Shown here: in pieces, positions 42,849 to 51,021 of the stretch
Numbering within the stretch: position 1 is the stretch's first letter
Layout of the letters: every line of letters starts with the position of its first letter
From: a virus
Direction: 5' to 3' (one strand)
DNA: 64,000 nt
IMG/VR virus record: IMGVR_UViG_3300027659_000031
Location: 1 to 64,000 of that record
Program-made: the position numbers and the translations under genes
Notes under the pieces: generated by a model
What the model saw: the letters and a program-made list of their open reading frames with translations, nothing else
Database searches by the model: none
Told to the model about the DNA's origin: nothing

Positions 42849-44119
42849 GCTTTGTAACAAATACAGGAGCAGACACTTTAGAATATACAAAGTTGTTATT
42901 AGACTCTTTAAAAATTAATCTAGTTGGTAAAGAACATGAGATTATAGTCTTCATAGATAAAGATAATGACGGTACATATGATTATCTTAAGAGTATTAAG
43001 AAAGACTTCTACGATCTAAAAATAGTCACACATAAATTAAAAGGACCTGTAGGATATCAAAGAAACTCAAACTTACTTGTTGATATAGCTAAGCATGATA
43101 TTGTAAGCTATCTTCAATCTGATATGGTTATAGGTCCTAATTATGATGTTAACGTTCTATCTGAACTACAAGACAATTGCATACTATCTTCTACTAGAGT
43201 AGAACCTCCATTACATGGATATTCTGATTATACTATAACGTATGATTTTGGAACAGATCCTACAGTATTTGATATGGATAAGTGGAATAAGTATTCTGAA
43301 ATAGTAAAAACAAGTCAAGCCGCAGAATACTTCTTTGCTCCAATAACATTCTATAAAAAAGTATGGCAAAGTATTGGTGGCTATGATACAATATTTAGAA
43401 GATCAAGAGAGGACTCTGACTTTGTTCAAAGGTGTATTCATGCTGGAATAAAAATGATACAAACTTGGCAAGCTAATGTATACCACTTTACTTGTGTAAG
43501 TTCTAGAGGAAAAAACTGGTTTGATGAAAACAATCAAAAAGCAAAAGATAGAGTTGAACTACAGAAGATAGCTGACGGAATAGAGATTAGAAGGTTTTTA
43601 AAGAAGTGGGGAGGGTTTAATCATGGTGAACAGAAGTTAAAGAAAATGGATATAGATCTTGTAATAAAAGATAACAAGCAGCTAAACCCTTTATTCGTAG
43701 CTCAGTTAGAAGTATATTCATCAAGAGTGTGGTTAAGATCTCAAGACTATATAAATACCATGATGCAGACTTTCAGCAATGAACAAGATCCTGCTAATCA
43801 ACTTTTAGGATATGAAAAAGAAGGTTGGGAAGAAGCTAAGCATTTATTTAGAACTACCAACTTTCAGGATATCTATAGAGTGGGTGAACCAATAGACTTT
43901 AATGTAAAAATAGAGATCGATTTTACTAATGTAGATCCAGCACAAGACGAATTCATACAAAACGTAACGCGCTTGGGCGACATTATAGAAGCTCAAGAAC
44001 CAGGAATATATGAATTAGGATCTGCTAAAATAGAGATCAGAAACATTGTGGATTTAGCCAAGGATCAAATAATTATACAGAATCCACAGTTTGATTATTC
44101 ATTATTAACCATAGAGTAA
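42836..44119 (+). CDS. GT2 family glycosyltransferase
   Basis: 427 residues. Start SFVTNTGADTLEYTKLLLDS, DKDNDGTYDYL, VSYLQSDMVIGPNYD (DxD position) and SREDSDFVQRCIHAG (acceptor loop) fit GT2. A C-terminal extension from about 280 (VYSSRVWLRSQD to the end) looks phage-specific and may bind the acceptor. Last gene of the glycan operon. Confidence 0.8.
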   Translation: MQQISFVTNTGADTLEYTKLLLDSLKINLVGKEHEIIVFIDKDNDGTYDYLKSIKKDFYDLKIVTHKLKGPVGYQRNSNLLVDIAKHDIVSYLQSDMVIGPNYDVNVLSELQDNCILSSTRVEPPLHGYSDYTITYDFGTDPTVFDMDKWNKYSEIVKTSQAAEYFFAPITFYKKVWQSIGGYDTIFRRSREDSDFVQRCIHAGIKMIQTWQANVYHFTCVSSRGKNWFDENNQKAKDRVELQKIADGIEIRRFLKKWGGFNHGEQKLKKMDIDLVIKDNKQLNPLFVAQLEVYSSRVWLRSQDYINTMMQTFSNEQDPANQLLGYEKEGWEEAKHLFRTTNFQDIYRVGEPIDFNVKIEIDFTNVDPAQDEFIQNVTRLGDIIEAQEPGIYELGSAKIEIRNIVDLAKDQIIIQNPQFDYSLLTIE

Positions 44120-44143
44120 GATATTTATATATAAAAAGATTAA

Positions 44144-44455
44144 ATGGAAGCTGTTAATCCTAGATTCAACATAACTGTAGGCGGTAAAAAGTATGCACTT
44201 CAATTCGATGTAAATGATAATCCTACCAAGAAAGGTGTTAAGATGCAATTTATATTAGACCAGGAGTTCGAAGATCCTAGAGATAAACAAATGCTGGCTA
44301 ATGAGATATCTGTAGTATTGCAGAAAAGATTTGGTGCATCTGGTATAATGATTGACTATGATGATCGTAACCCATACAAAAATGTCATAGGGTTCATAGT
44401 ACCTTTAAATTCTGTGGCTACTATGTTAATTAAAGCTTTAAAAGGAGGCGGATAA
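44144..44455 (+). CDS. Small phage protein
   Basis: 103 residues, no recognised domain. Starts 25 bp after the glycan operon, behind a GATATTTAT motif (about 44127-44135). Compact alternating beta/alpha pattern (RFNITVGGKKYALQFDVNDN). Function unknown. Confidence 0.55.
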   Translation: MEAVNPRFNITVGGKKYALQFDVNDNPTKKGVKMQFILDQEFEDPRDKQMLANEISVVLQKRFGASGIMIDYDDRNPYKNVIGFIVPLNSVATMLIKALKGGG

Positions 44456-44472
44456 ATAAAACCTAACTAGTT

Positions 44473-44832
44473 ATGAAAAAAAGAGTTGTGAGAGCATTGT
44501 TTGATCAGCCTGAATTTTTATTATCTGAAGATATTGCAAGATCTGAGATATTAAAAGAACTTCTTAAGATACACACTCCTGATTCTATAGAGGATGCGAT
44601 CATCAATAGCAAGATATATGCTTGTGTATTTGAGATAAATGATACGAATCACCATATAGAGATTCACAAGAACCACTGGATTCAGGCATTAGAAACATGT
44701 TTACTTTGGTATGTTGAAGATGAGAACTATGAGATGTGCAATCACATAAAGAATATCATACAATCTATCAAAGATAAAAGTAAGATAACTAAAGTATCTA
44801 CTAAAAACAAAAAAGATGGAGAAAGATTATAA
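44473..44832 (+). CDS. Hypothetical phage protein
   Basis: 119 residues, mostly helical, with a basic N-terminus (MKKRVVRALFDQPEF) and a Lys-rich end. No family seen. Overlaps the next gene by 17 bp. Confidence 0.5.
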   Translation: MKKRVVRALFDQPEFLLSEDIARSEILKELLKIHTPDSIEDAIINSKIYACVFEINDTNHHIEIHKNHWIQALETCLLWYVEDENYEMCNHIKNIIQSIKDKSKITKVSTKNKKDGERL

Positions 44833-45223
44833 ACAAATACAATTAGGAGTGGATTCTATAATAGGTACTAAGACTATCATAAGAAGAAAAAAGAAGTCTA
44901 CAGCAGATAAAAAAAGGGAGTTGTTCTTTAATGTCATAAATGGTATTGATGAACTTAATGTTAGACAGAATATAATGTATGGAGATCTCAGTTTAGACTT
45001 TGCAGACTATGATGAGAAGTTTTTTAACGTTATAGACATGCTAATATATATGCATTTTGGTAAGCAGTGCACAGAGCTTATTGGCTTTTACTTATATGAA
45101 AGAATAAATCCAGGCGGAACCATCAATCCAGTTATAGTAAATGATAACGAAGAAGTACTATTAGAAACTCCTTATGATCTATGGAATCTAATATGTAAAG
45201 TAAACCCAAAAGTAGATGAGTAG
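44816..45223 (+). CDS. Hypothetical phage protein
   Basis: 135 residues. Basic stretch TIIRRKKKSTADKKREL near the N-terminus, then an acidic alpha/beta body (YGDLSLDFADYDEKFFNVID). No known domain. Overlaps the 45216 gene by 8 bp. Confidence 0.5.
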   Translation: MEKDYKQIQLGVDSIIGTKTIIRRKKKSTADKKRELFFNVINGIDELNVRQNIMYGDLSLDFADYDEKFFNVIDMLIYMHFGKQCTELIGFYLYERINPGGTINPVIVNDNEEVLLETPYDLWNLICKVNPKVDE

Positions 45224-45974
45224 AGTAGCACCATTTTTTACTAAAGATAATATGGCCAGAGATAAAAGGCCAGAATCTTGGTGGAATAAAGGACTTCAAT
45301 TAACTGAAGCACAGTTAAGAGAGGCTATGGCAAATACTCGTAGTAATAAAGAAGCTGCGAGATGGTTAGGTATTACAGATATAACCTATAAGAAATACTC
45401 TAAGAATACTTTTGATGAAGCAACAGGTAAGAGTTTGTTTCAACTTCATATGAACCAATCAGGAAAAGGAATGCCAAAAAACTGGGCTGGTGGTAAATGG
45501 AAAAAAGATCTTAATGATATGTTAATAGAGAATCAACCAATCAACTCTAAGAAAATACTAAGGTTGAAAGAATTATTAATGCAAGATGGCAGATTGGGAT
45601 TTAAATGTTCTGGATGTGAATTTTGTGAGAAGAGATTATCTGATATGAAAGTTCCTCTCCTACTTAATTTTAAGAATGGCAAGAAAAGTGATTGGCGTAT
45701 AGAGAACTTACAATGGCTTTGCTACAATTGTTATTTCCTTTTCATAGGTAATCCATTTACTAACAAGATGTTAGAAAGAATAGAATCAACTCCATTTGAT
45801 ACAATAGAAATAAAAGAGGAAGTGCAAGAGTTATATCAGCTCGATGACTTTTATTATCAACATTTGAAAAAATTAGGTCTAGATGATCATGGAGATATAT
45901 TATTCAAGCCTGAAGATATAATTGACTACAAAGATATTGATGACGGATCGGAATTTATTGATATTCGTACATAA
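45216..45974 (+). CDS. HTH plus degenerate HNH-type zinc protein
   Basis: 252 residues. N-terminal AARWLGITDITYKKYSK suggests a helix-turn-helix. CSGCEFCEKR and LCYNCYFLF give the Cys zinc pairs that bracket HNH nucleases, and RIENLQWLCYNC keeps the NLxxLCxxC half. The first catalytic His position (VPLLLNFKNG) is lost, so cleavage is doubtful. It is likely a DNA-binding protein derived from an HNH endonuclease. Confidence 0.6.
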   Translation: MSRVAPFFTKDNMARDKRPESWWNKGLQLTEAQLREAMANTRSNKEAARWLGITDITYKKYSKNTFDEATGKSLFQLHMNQSGKGMPKNWAGGKWKKDLNDMLIENQPINSKKILRLKELLMQDGRLGFKCSGCEFCEKRLSDMKVPLLLNFKNGKKSDWRIENLQWLCYNCYFLFIGNPFTNKMLERIESTPFDTIEIKEEVQELYQLDDFYYQHLKKLGLDDHGDILFKPEDIIDYKDIDDGSEFIDIRT

Positions 45975-46187
45975 CTTATTGGTTTTCAATCACTTATGCA
46001 TAACTAATTGATAATCAATCAGTTAGGTATTTTACACATTTTTTAGTACTTTTAATGATTCTTTGAAGATTCTTCAATAGATCTTATCTTTTATTAAACA
46101 AAACAAAAAGTTTTAAAAAAGACTACAAAAAAGTGCTCTGGATCAAAAATAGTTAGTATATTTACAATGTAACGAACAATAAAGAAT
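45973..46187 (+). promoter_or_regulatory. Control cassette 1 (operators plus promoter)
   Basis: Contains two copies of a 23-bp imperfect palindrome, consensus AACTnATTGAT plus a TCAATCAnTT half, at 45973-45995 and 46002-46024. A second palindrome TTGAAGATTCTTCAA lies at 46063-46077. Then come an A-rich run and a 31-bp promoter core at 46143-46173 with -7 box TATATTTA at 46157-46164. The 31 bp are identical in cassettes at 50.97 and 58.4 kb. Confidence 0.8.
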
Positions 46188-46550
46188 ATGACTATTAAGA
46201 TCTTCGTTTTCAACTACCTGACCCACGAGACAATCATTGACAGTACAATCGAAGTCAACGGAGACTATGCAATTGCAGAAGCCAACCATGAGGCTTTTAG
46301 GGAATTATTTCCTGACTGTCAAGTTAACTTCGTTATTGACAATGACAATTTTATGATGAGTCCGCCTCTGAATCAAGAAAAAGACGAGATAGCTAATGAA
46401 GAGGGTCGTATGACTTGGGACGAGTATATGAATAAATGGCATAGAGGACCGTATGAAAGCGATAGCGATATGCCTGATGATGAGATCGAGCGTCAAATTG
46501 ATGATCTTCTTGAGACCGATTGGAATGAGCGCGACTCAGTTTGCCATTAA
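46188..46550 (+). CDS. Acidic hypothetical phage protein
   Basis: 120 residues, strongly acidic C-terminal half (ESDSDMPDDEIERQIDDLLE). First gene after control cassette 1, with more C/G-ending codons than the glycan operon. Acidic early phage proteins are often host-takeover factors, but nothing here proves it. Confidence 0.6.
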   Translation: MTIKIFVFNYLTHETIIDSTIEVNGDYAIAEANHEAFRELFPDCQVNFVIDNDNFMMSPPLNQEKDEIANEEGRMTWDEYMNKWHRGPYESDSDMPDDEIERQIDDLLETDWNERDSVCH

Positions 46551-46568
46551 TCAACTAAAATCAAAGCT

Positions 46569-46688
46569 ATGTCTAAATTTATACTCTACAAAGATCTTAT
46601 CAAAATGGCTCATAGATTAGGAATTACCACTAAAGGATTAACTTATAGCCAAATCTTAAAGCACGTAAACGCAGCTAAAAATAAATAG
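46569..46688 (+). CDS. Tiny basic protein
   Basis: 39 residues, MSKFILYKDLIKMAHRLG then a helical, basic tail. It starts 18 bp after the previous stop and ends 2 bp before the next ATG. Confidence 0.5.
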   Translation: MSKFILYKDLIKMAHRLGITTKGLTYSQILKHVNAAKNK

Positions 46689-46690
46689 TT

Positions 46691-47128
46691 ATGCAAGAAA
46701 CAATTACCAATCAAGTCATTAAGCAAGGAGCCGCAGTGCAACTAAATAACGACACTAACAATTGTACTGTATTAGCTTTGGCAGCCACAATAGGAGCGTC
46801 TTATGATGAAGCCTACAATATTGCTAAAAATATATGGCTAAGAAAAAGCAAAAAAGGTGTGCGCACAAATACTTTAGACGCTTACTTCACTAAAACACTT
46901 CGTGCACATAAAATGGGTACCAAAAAAGTGTATCACATTAAACATAGCAACAAAGAAGTAGTGTGTAAGATGACAGTAGGTACCTTTGCCAAAGAATATC
47001 CTATAGGCAATTATTACGTATTAGTATCAGGTCACGCATTAGCAATTAATAATGGTAAGATCTTAGATCACGCAAATCTTCTTCTAAAACCTAAACGTAT
47101 CGTCAAACATGCGTGGAAAATAAAATAA
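46691..47128 (+). CDS. Papain-like cysteine-protease-fold phage protein
   Basis: 145 residues. TNNCTVLALAATIGASYDEAY places Cys25 at a helix start. Later NYYVLVSGHALAINNGKILD supplies a His, as in C39/papain-like phage proteins (NCxxxALA...GHA). Possible protease or deamidase; catalytic activity is inferred only from Cys/His order. Confidence 0.6.
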   Translation: MQETITNQVIKQGAAVQLNNDTNNCTVLALAATIGASYDEAYNIAKNIWLRKSKKGVRTNTLDAYFTKTLRAHKMGTKKVYHIKHSNKEVVCKMTVGTFAKEYPIGNYYVLVSGHALAINNGKILDHANLLLKPKRIVKHAWKIK

Positions 47129-47133
47129 AAGTT

Positions 47134-47403
47134 ATGGAATATACAAAAAGAGACTTACAAAATTTAGACACGATCGAACAAGCTTGGGACGGAGATGAAC
47201 TTAAGATAGAAGAGCCAGGTTATAAAGTATGGCTTACACATCCTGAGAATAGAAAATATAATGGCGACTATACAGTTGAAGTATTAGTCAATGGTAAATG
47301 GGAACAACAATCATGTTTATTTGATTTTGAATATAAAAATCTTCCATACATGAAAAGTTGTGCATATAGCGGATTACCTTCAGTTAGATCATATAATAAA
47401 TAA
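47134..47403 (+). CDS. Hypothetical phage protein
   Basis: 89 residues from ATG 47134, fixed by the AAAATAAAAGTTATG leader (an in-frame ATG at 47113 lies inside the previous gene). WLTHPENRKYNGDYTVEVLV and a Trp-rich start. Unknown. Confidence 0.55.
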   Translation: MEYTKRDLQNLDTIEQAWDGDELKIEEPGYKVWLTHPENRKYNGDYTVEVLVNGKWEQQSCLFDFEYKNLPYMKSCAYSGLPSVRSYNK

Positions 47404-47415
47404 AAAATAAAGGTT

Positions 47416-47715
47416 ATGAAGTTTAAACAAAATGAAAATGCGCCAGCCGGTACTTCTTTTTTTGGTACCACTTTAAATGCCTCAGTTAATGAATTAATCC
47501 AGATCTTTGGAGAGCCTACTTTTGAAGATAATACAGGAGAAGACAAAGTAAATTTTGAGTGGGATATTGAATGCCAGGATGGAACTGTGTTTACTGTATA
47601 TGACTGGAAAGAATACAGATCTATCGGTCTAGACAAACAAATAGAGTGGCATATAGGAGGCATGAGTGGAGCAGATACAGAAAAAGCAAAAAGAGAAATT
47701 AATAATATAAAATAA
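47416..47715 (+). CDS. Hypothetical phage protein
   Basis: 99 residues with a PAGTSFFGTTLNASVNELIQ then FGEPTF segment and aromatic beta strands (KVNFEWDIECQDG). Leader AAATAAAGGTTATG. Small phage family, function unknown. Confidence 0.55.
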   Translation: MKFKQNENAPAGTSFFGTTLNASVNELIQIFGEPTFEDNTGEDKVNFEWDIECQDGTVFTVYDWKEYRSIGLDKQIEWHIGGMSGADTEKAKREINNIK

Positions 47716-47720
47716 AAGTT

Positions 47721-47948
47721 ATGGCAATTAAAACAAAACAGAGATTAATAAACAAGTCAACTATAGAGATTGACCTCACAGGACCACAAGGAAACGCGTT
47801 TTACTTATTGGGCACAGCAAGTAAATTAGCAAAACAATTAGGGCTAAACAGCGCATTGATTCAATCAGAAATGACTAGCGGAGACTATAAGCATTTGATT
47901 AAAGCATTCGATAAACATTTTGGAGAATTTGTAACACTTTATAAATAG
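47721..47948 (+). CDS. Hypothetical phage protein
   Basis: 75 residues. LTGPQGNAFYLLGTASKLAK suggests a short beta-alpha unit seen in small phage proteins. Leader AAAATAAAAGTTATG. Unknown. Confidence 0.5.
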   Translation: MAIKTKQRLINKSTIEIDLTGPQGNAFYLLGTASKLAKQLGLNSALIQSEMTSGDYKHLIKAFDKHFGEFVTLYK

Positions 47949-47966
47949 ACAATAAAAATCAAAGTT

Positions 47967-48326
47967 ATGACAAATCAAGAAGCAAAGCAATTAGCAACAG
48001 AGATCATAGGAGATGGCAAAAGTCCAAACAAGTTCTTTGTAACCTCAGGACCATACTACTTTGAAGTAGATGAATACGGAAATAGAGATGCAGTTCTTTT
48101 AGACGGGTATACTGGAGACAATACTGCTACTCAAGCCTTTGACACACTAAAAGAAGCAGAAGATTATTATAATGATATCGAGCTTGACATCTATGATGGT
48201 ATTGCTCAAGTTATGATTGAAGATAGAAAGTCTGGAGTTATCAAAGAAAAAACTCTTGAAAAGATAATTCGAGTAGAGTACAGTATGACTGAAATAGACG
48301 ACACAAAACTTTTTGGATATAAATAA
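47967..48326 (+). CDS. Acidic hypothetical phage protein
   Basis: 119 residues, acidic, with TSGPYYFEVDEYGNRDAVLL and a helical region. Unknown. Ends 7 bp before the next ATG. Confidence 0.5.
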   Translation: MTNQEAKQLATEIIGDGKSPNKFFVTSGPYYFEVDEYGNRDAVLLDGYTGDNTATQAFDTLKEAEDYYNDIELDIYDGIAQVMIEDRKSGVIKEKTLEKIIRVEYSMTEIDDTKLFGYK

Positions 48327-48333
48327 AAATAAA

Positions 48334-48588
48334 ATGAAAGTCAAAAATCTTATAGAAGTCCTTAGTCAATATGATGCTGAGCTTCCTGTATTAGTAGAAG
48401 GTTATGAGGGAGGCTGCAATAATGTTGATCTAATTGAAGAGATAGAAGTTATAAAAGACGTGAACACTGAATGGTATTATGGAAGCCACGAAAAGGTTCA
48501 AAATCTACATGAGAATGTAATTAGTGACTTTGCAAAAAAAGGAAAGCTTCCATCAAAAGGATTATTAATAACAGCCATTAAATTTTAA
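48334..48588 (+). CDS. Hypothetical phage protein
   Basis: 84 residues from ATG 48334. KVKNLIEVLSQYDAELPVLVEGYEGG matches a common small phage pattern (L..LS.YD...PV......G), seen in many tailed phages. Function unknown. Confidence 0.55.
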   Translation: MKVKNLIEVLSQYDAELPVLVEGYEGGCNNVDLIEEIEVIKDVNTEWYYGSHEKVQNLHENVISDFAKKGKLPSKGLLITAIKF

Positions 48589-48590
48589 AA

Positions 48591-48815
48591 ATGAATAAAG
48601 AGATTAAAATAAAAAGTAGTTGCATACCAAATGAGTCTATAGATATTAATGAGTGGTGTAAAATGTTTAAAGTAGGTAGTAGAGTAGATAAGTACAAAGG
48701 ACAAGATCGTAGTGGCTTTCTAAACTCTCAATATAACTTTCAAAAACTATTCAAGTCTACTGAGGAATTAGGTTTTATTGACAGATTAAAAAGTCTTAAA
48801 TTAGTAAACTTATGA
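48591..48815 (+). CDS. Small hypothetical protein
   Basis: 74 residues, one Cys-rich spot (SSCIPNESIDINEWCKMF). No family recognised. Overlaps the next gene by 4 bp. Confidence 0.45.
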   Translation: MNKEIKIKSSCIPNESIDINEWCKMFKVGSRVDKYKGQDRSGFLNSQYNFQKLFKSTEELGFIDRLKSLKLVNL

Positions 48816-49135
48816 TAATCGTTCATAGCTTTCAAGTTCCTTTCTTTTGGACTGATGGAGTAGGTCCTTATGTCATCGAGGATGGTAATAGAAGAGATCT
48901 TCCAAGTGGAACCACTAGAAAAGATATTAAGTGGTTCAAACGCCCATATCCAGGAGGTAAGAATGAAGCATTTAAAATCGATCTAGATTGGGAAGTTCAA
49001 GGATCTGATAATAAAAAATATAGTGTAGCTTTATATGAAGACTCATGGTCCTGTAATTGTTATTCGTATAAATTTTCTGGAAACAAAAGAAGCTGTAAGC
49101 ATATAGAAGAGATCAAGTCTTCATATTTATCATAG
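48812..49135 (+). CDS. SWIM zinc-finger protein
   Basis: 107 residues. C-terminal WSCNCYSYKFSGNKRSCKHI is the CxC...CxH signature of SWIM domains, usually DNA- or protein-interacting. The N-terminal half (DLPSGTTRKDIKWFKRPYPG) is basic. Confidence 0.75.
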   Translation: MIIVHSFQVPFFWTDGVGPYVIEDGNRRDLPSGTTRKDIKWFKRPYPGGKNEAFKIDLDWEVQGSDNKKYSVALYEDSWSCNCYSYKFSGNKRSCKHIEEIKSSYLS

Positions 49136-49160
49136 GATCCCTTAACTTAAAAGGCTTACT

Positions 49161-49754
49161 ATGAACAAAAAGACTAAAGACTTTATCAAATATGTCAAGA
49201 GTGAGTGTAAGGAGTACGGAGTTAAATGTGATCTACGAAATACGAAGTACGTTAAACTATCAGAAAATATAAAGTGCTCAGGATATTTTGACGAAGAGGT
49301 TCCGGTTTTAGTTTGTTCAATGAATAGGCCAGACGCAATAGAAATTCTTGCACATGAATTCTGCCACCTTACACAATGGGTAGATCAAATCGATCTTTGG
49401 AAAGGTTGTAATGTTTCTATGCCACTAGTTGACGATTGGTTAAGTGGCACAGAGGTTCATAATATAAAGAAGCACTTGGGAGTTTCTAGAGATCTTGAAT
49501 TAGATAATGAGAAAAGATCAGTGAGATTAATTAAGAAGTTTGATCTGGACATAGACATAGACCATTACATTAGAAAGGCTAACGCGTACGTGTTTTTTTA
49601 TAACAGACTATTGGCTACTAGGAAATGGGCAACTCCTCAAAACAGTCCATATACAAATGAAAGGATAATAGAAAAAATGCCCAGATACTTTAGGGCAGAT
49701 TATTCAATAACACCAAAAAGAATTGAGAAGGTATTTATACAAGAAAACTTATAG
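49161..49754 (+). CDS. Zinc metallopeptidase-like protein (HEFCH)
   Basis: 197 residues. AHEFCHLTQW gives HExxH with His65, Glu66 and His69. The third zinc ligand could be further right but is not obvious. No signal peptide, so cytoplasmic. Similar HExxH proteins in phages can cleave a repressor or assembly protein. A second HExxH gene follows. Confidence 0.7.
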   Translation: MNKKTKDFIKYVKSECKEYGVKCDLRNTKYVKLSENIKCSGYFDEEVPVLVCSMNRPDAIEILAHEFCHLTQWVDQIDLWKGCNVSMPLVDDWLSGTEVHNIKKHLGVSRDLELDNEKRSVRLIKKFDLDIDIDHYIRKANAYVFFYNRLLATRKWATPQNSPYTNERIIEKMPRYFRADYSITPKRIEKVFIQENL

Positions 49755-49756
49755 TC

Positions 49757-50146
49757 ATGACAGATCAAATAAAGCCCACAAGAAAACACGTTAATCAGAT
49801 ATTTGAATGGTGCATTAAACATTATGGCAAATCTACATTCAATAAAACTGTCCCTGTTATTGAGTTTAAAAAGCAGGACTATTATACAGAAGGATGTATG
49901 GCATTTTATGATGAGATAGATTCAGTCATATATATTAATAAGGATCAGAATGATAACCTGCCTGAATTAGTAAATAGCGTTATACATGAATATGCTCACT
50001 ACAAACAAAACATGAAACATTATCAGATACTTAGTTTATATCTATCAGATAGTAAAAATCCTATGGAAATAGAAGCCAATAAAATTGCTAAAAAAGATAC
50101 AAAAAAATGCCTTAAAGAGGTATTTAATATAACAACTTCCAAGTAA
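49757..50146 (+). CDS. Zinc metallopeptidase-like protein (HEYAH)
   Basis: 129 residues. VIHEYAHYKQN gives HExxH (His77, Glu78, His81) and NPMEIEANKIAKKD may supply the Glu third ligand, as in M48/SprT-like peptidases. Compact, cytoplasmic. Tandem with the preceding gene (2-bp gap). Confidence 0.75.
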   Translation: MTDQIKPTRKHVNQIFEWCIKHYGKSTFNKTVPVIEFKKQDYYTEGCMAFYDEIDSVIYINKDQNDNLPELVNSVIHEYAHYKQNMKHYQILSLYLSDSKNPMEIEANKIAKKDTKKCLKEVFNITTSK

Positions 50147-50231
50147 TATTAATATTTATTGTTATGTTATATCTAAATGTTTTATAAAGGTATTATATAA
50201 AAATATTTAGCTCAGTAAATTAAAATTAAAA

Positions 50232-50522
50232 ATGATATTACTTCAAGTAGTAGAGGCATCTGGAATTAGAGATTATTTTCTACAGTACGGTGTTTTAGGA
50301 CTCCTAGCATTTCTTTTAGGATACTTTGCTTGGACTCAGTATCAAAGATTAATAAAAAAGAACGACGCTTTAGAATTTAAAGTAGACAAATTGCAAGACG
50401 AAATGATGCAATTGTTAATTCAGGAGAGAGATAGAATGGCTTACTTAATCAAGGAGAATACACAAGCGTTAAAAGATCTTCAAAATACCATACTTACTTA
50501 CATGGTTAAAAACAATGAGTGA
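50232..50522 (+). CDS. Small membrane protein with coiled coil
   Basis: 96 residues. One membrane segment (GVLGLLAFLLGYFAW) then a basic hinge and a charged helix to the end. It resembles BhlA-like phage holin peptides. Preceded by an 85-bp AT-rich gap with promoter-like ATATTTA runs. Confidence 0.55.
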   Translation: MILLQVVEASGIRDYFLQYGVLGLLAFLLGYFAWTQYQRLIKKNDALEFKVDKLQDEMMQLLIQERDRMAYLIKENTQALKDLQNTILTYMVKNNE

Positions 50523-50827
50523 TGGACTACAAAAGACTTTCTTTAAGCAAAATAGGAGACAAGCTTATTAAAACATTAGAAGCTAAAGAACATTTTGATC
50601 GTAAAGAAGAAGAAAAGTCTTACGTAAAAAAGGTACAGATACTTAAAGAAATCCTCACTCAAGAATTTAAGTTTGTTACACAGAATAAAGTAGCGCATTT
50701 AGTATATGCCACACGCGCACAGGTGCTCGAGAAGCACATATCTTATATAAAGAAGATACAGAATAATAAGATATTTGAGACCTCAGATAAGCAAATAATC
50801 GACACTCTTCTAGCCAAATACGGCTAA
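50522..50827 (+). CDS. Basic helical hypothetical protein
   Basis: 101 residues from ATG 50522 (TGATG overlap with the previous stop; GTG 50519 is less likely). Lys-rich and entirely helical (KEHFDRKEEEKSYVKKVQIL). Last gene before control cassette 2. Confidence 0.5.
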   Translation: MDYKRLSLSKIGDKLIKTLEAKEHFDRKEEEKSYVKKVQILKEILTQEFKFVTQNKVAHLVYATRAQVLEKHISYIKKIQNNKIFETSDKQIIDTLLAKYG

Positions 50828-51021
50828 TTCACAACTAATTGATAATCAATCAGTTAGGATTCCACTAAATAATCTCCAATCCAGGCCGCATTTCACTGAA
50901 GAATCTTTAATAAAACCTAGACTTTATTGAATGAAACAAAAAGTTTTAAAAAAGATTGAAAAAAAGTGCTCTGGATCAAAAATAGTTAGTATATTTACAA
51001 TGTAACAAACAAATAAAGGTT
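50828..51021 (+). promoter_or_regulatory. Control cassette 2 (operators plus promoter)
   Basis: A 23-bp palindrome at 50833-50855 is identical to the one at 46002. The second palindrome is CTGAAGAATCTTTAA at 50896-50910. Next come an A-rich AAAAAGTTTTAAAA run and the 31-bp core at 50976-51006, identical to cassette 1. CTCTGGA also precedes the core in both. Confidence 0.8.
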
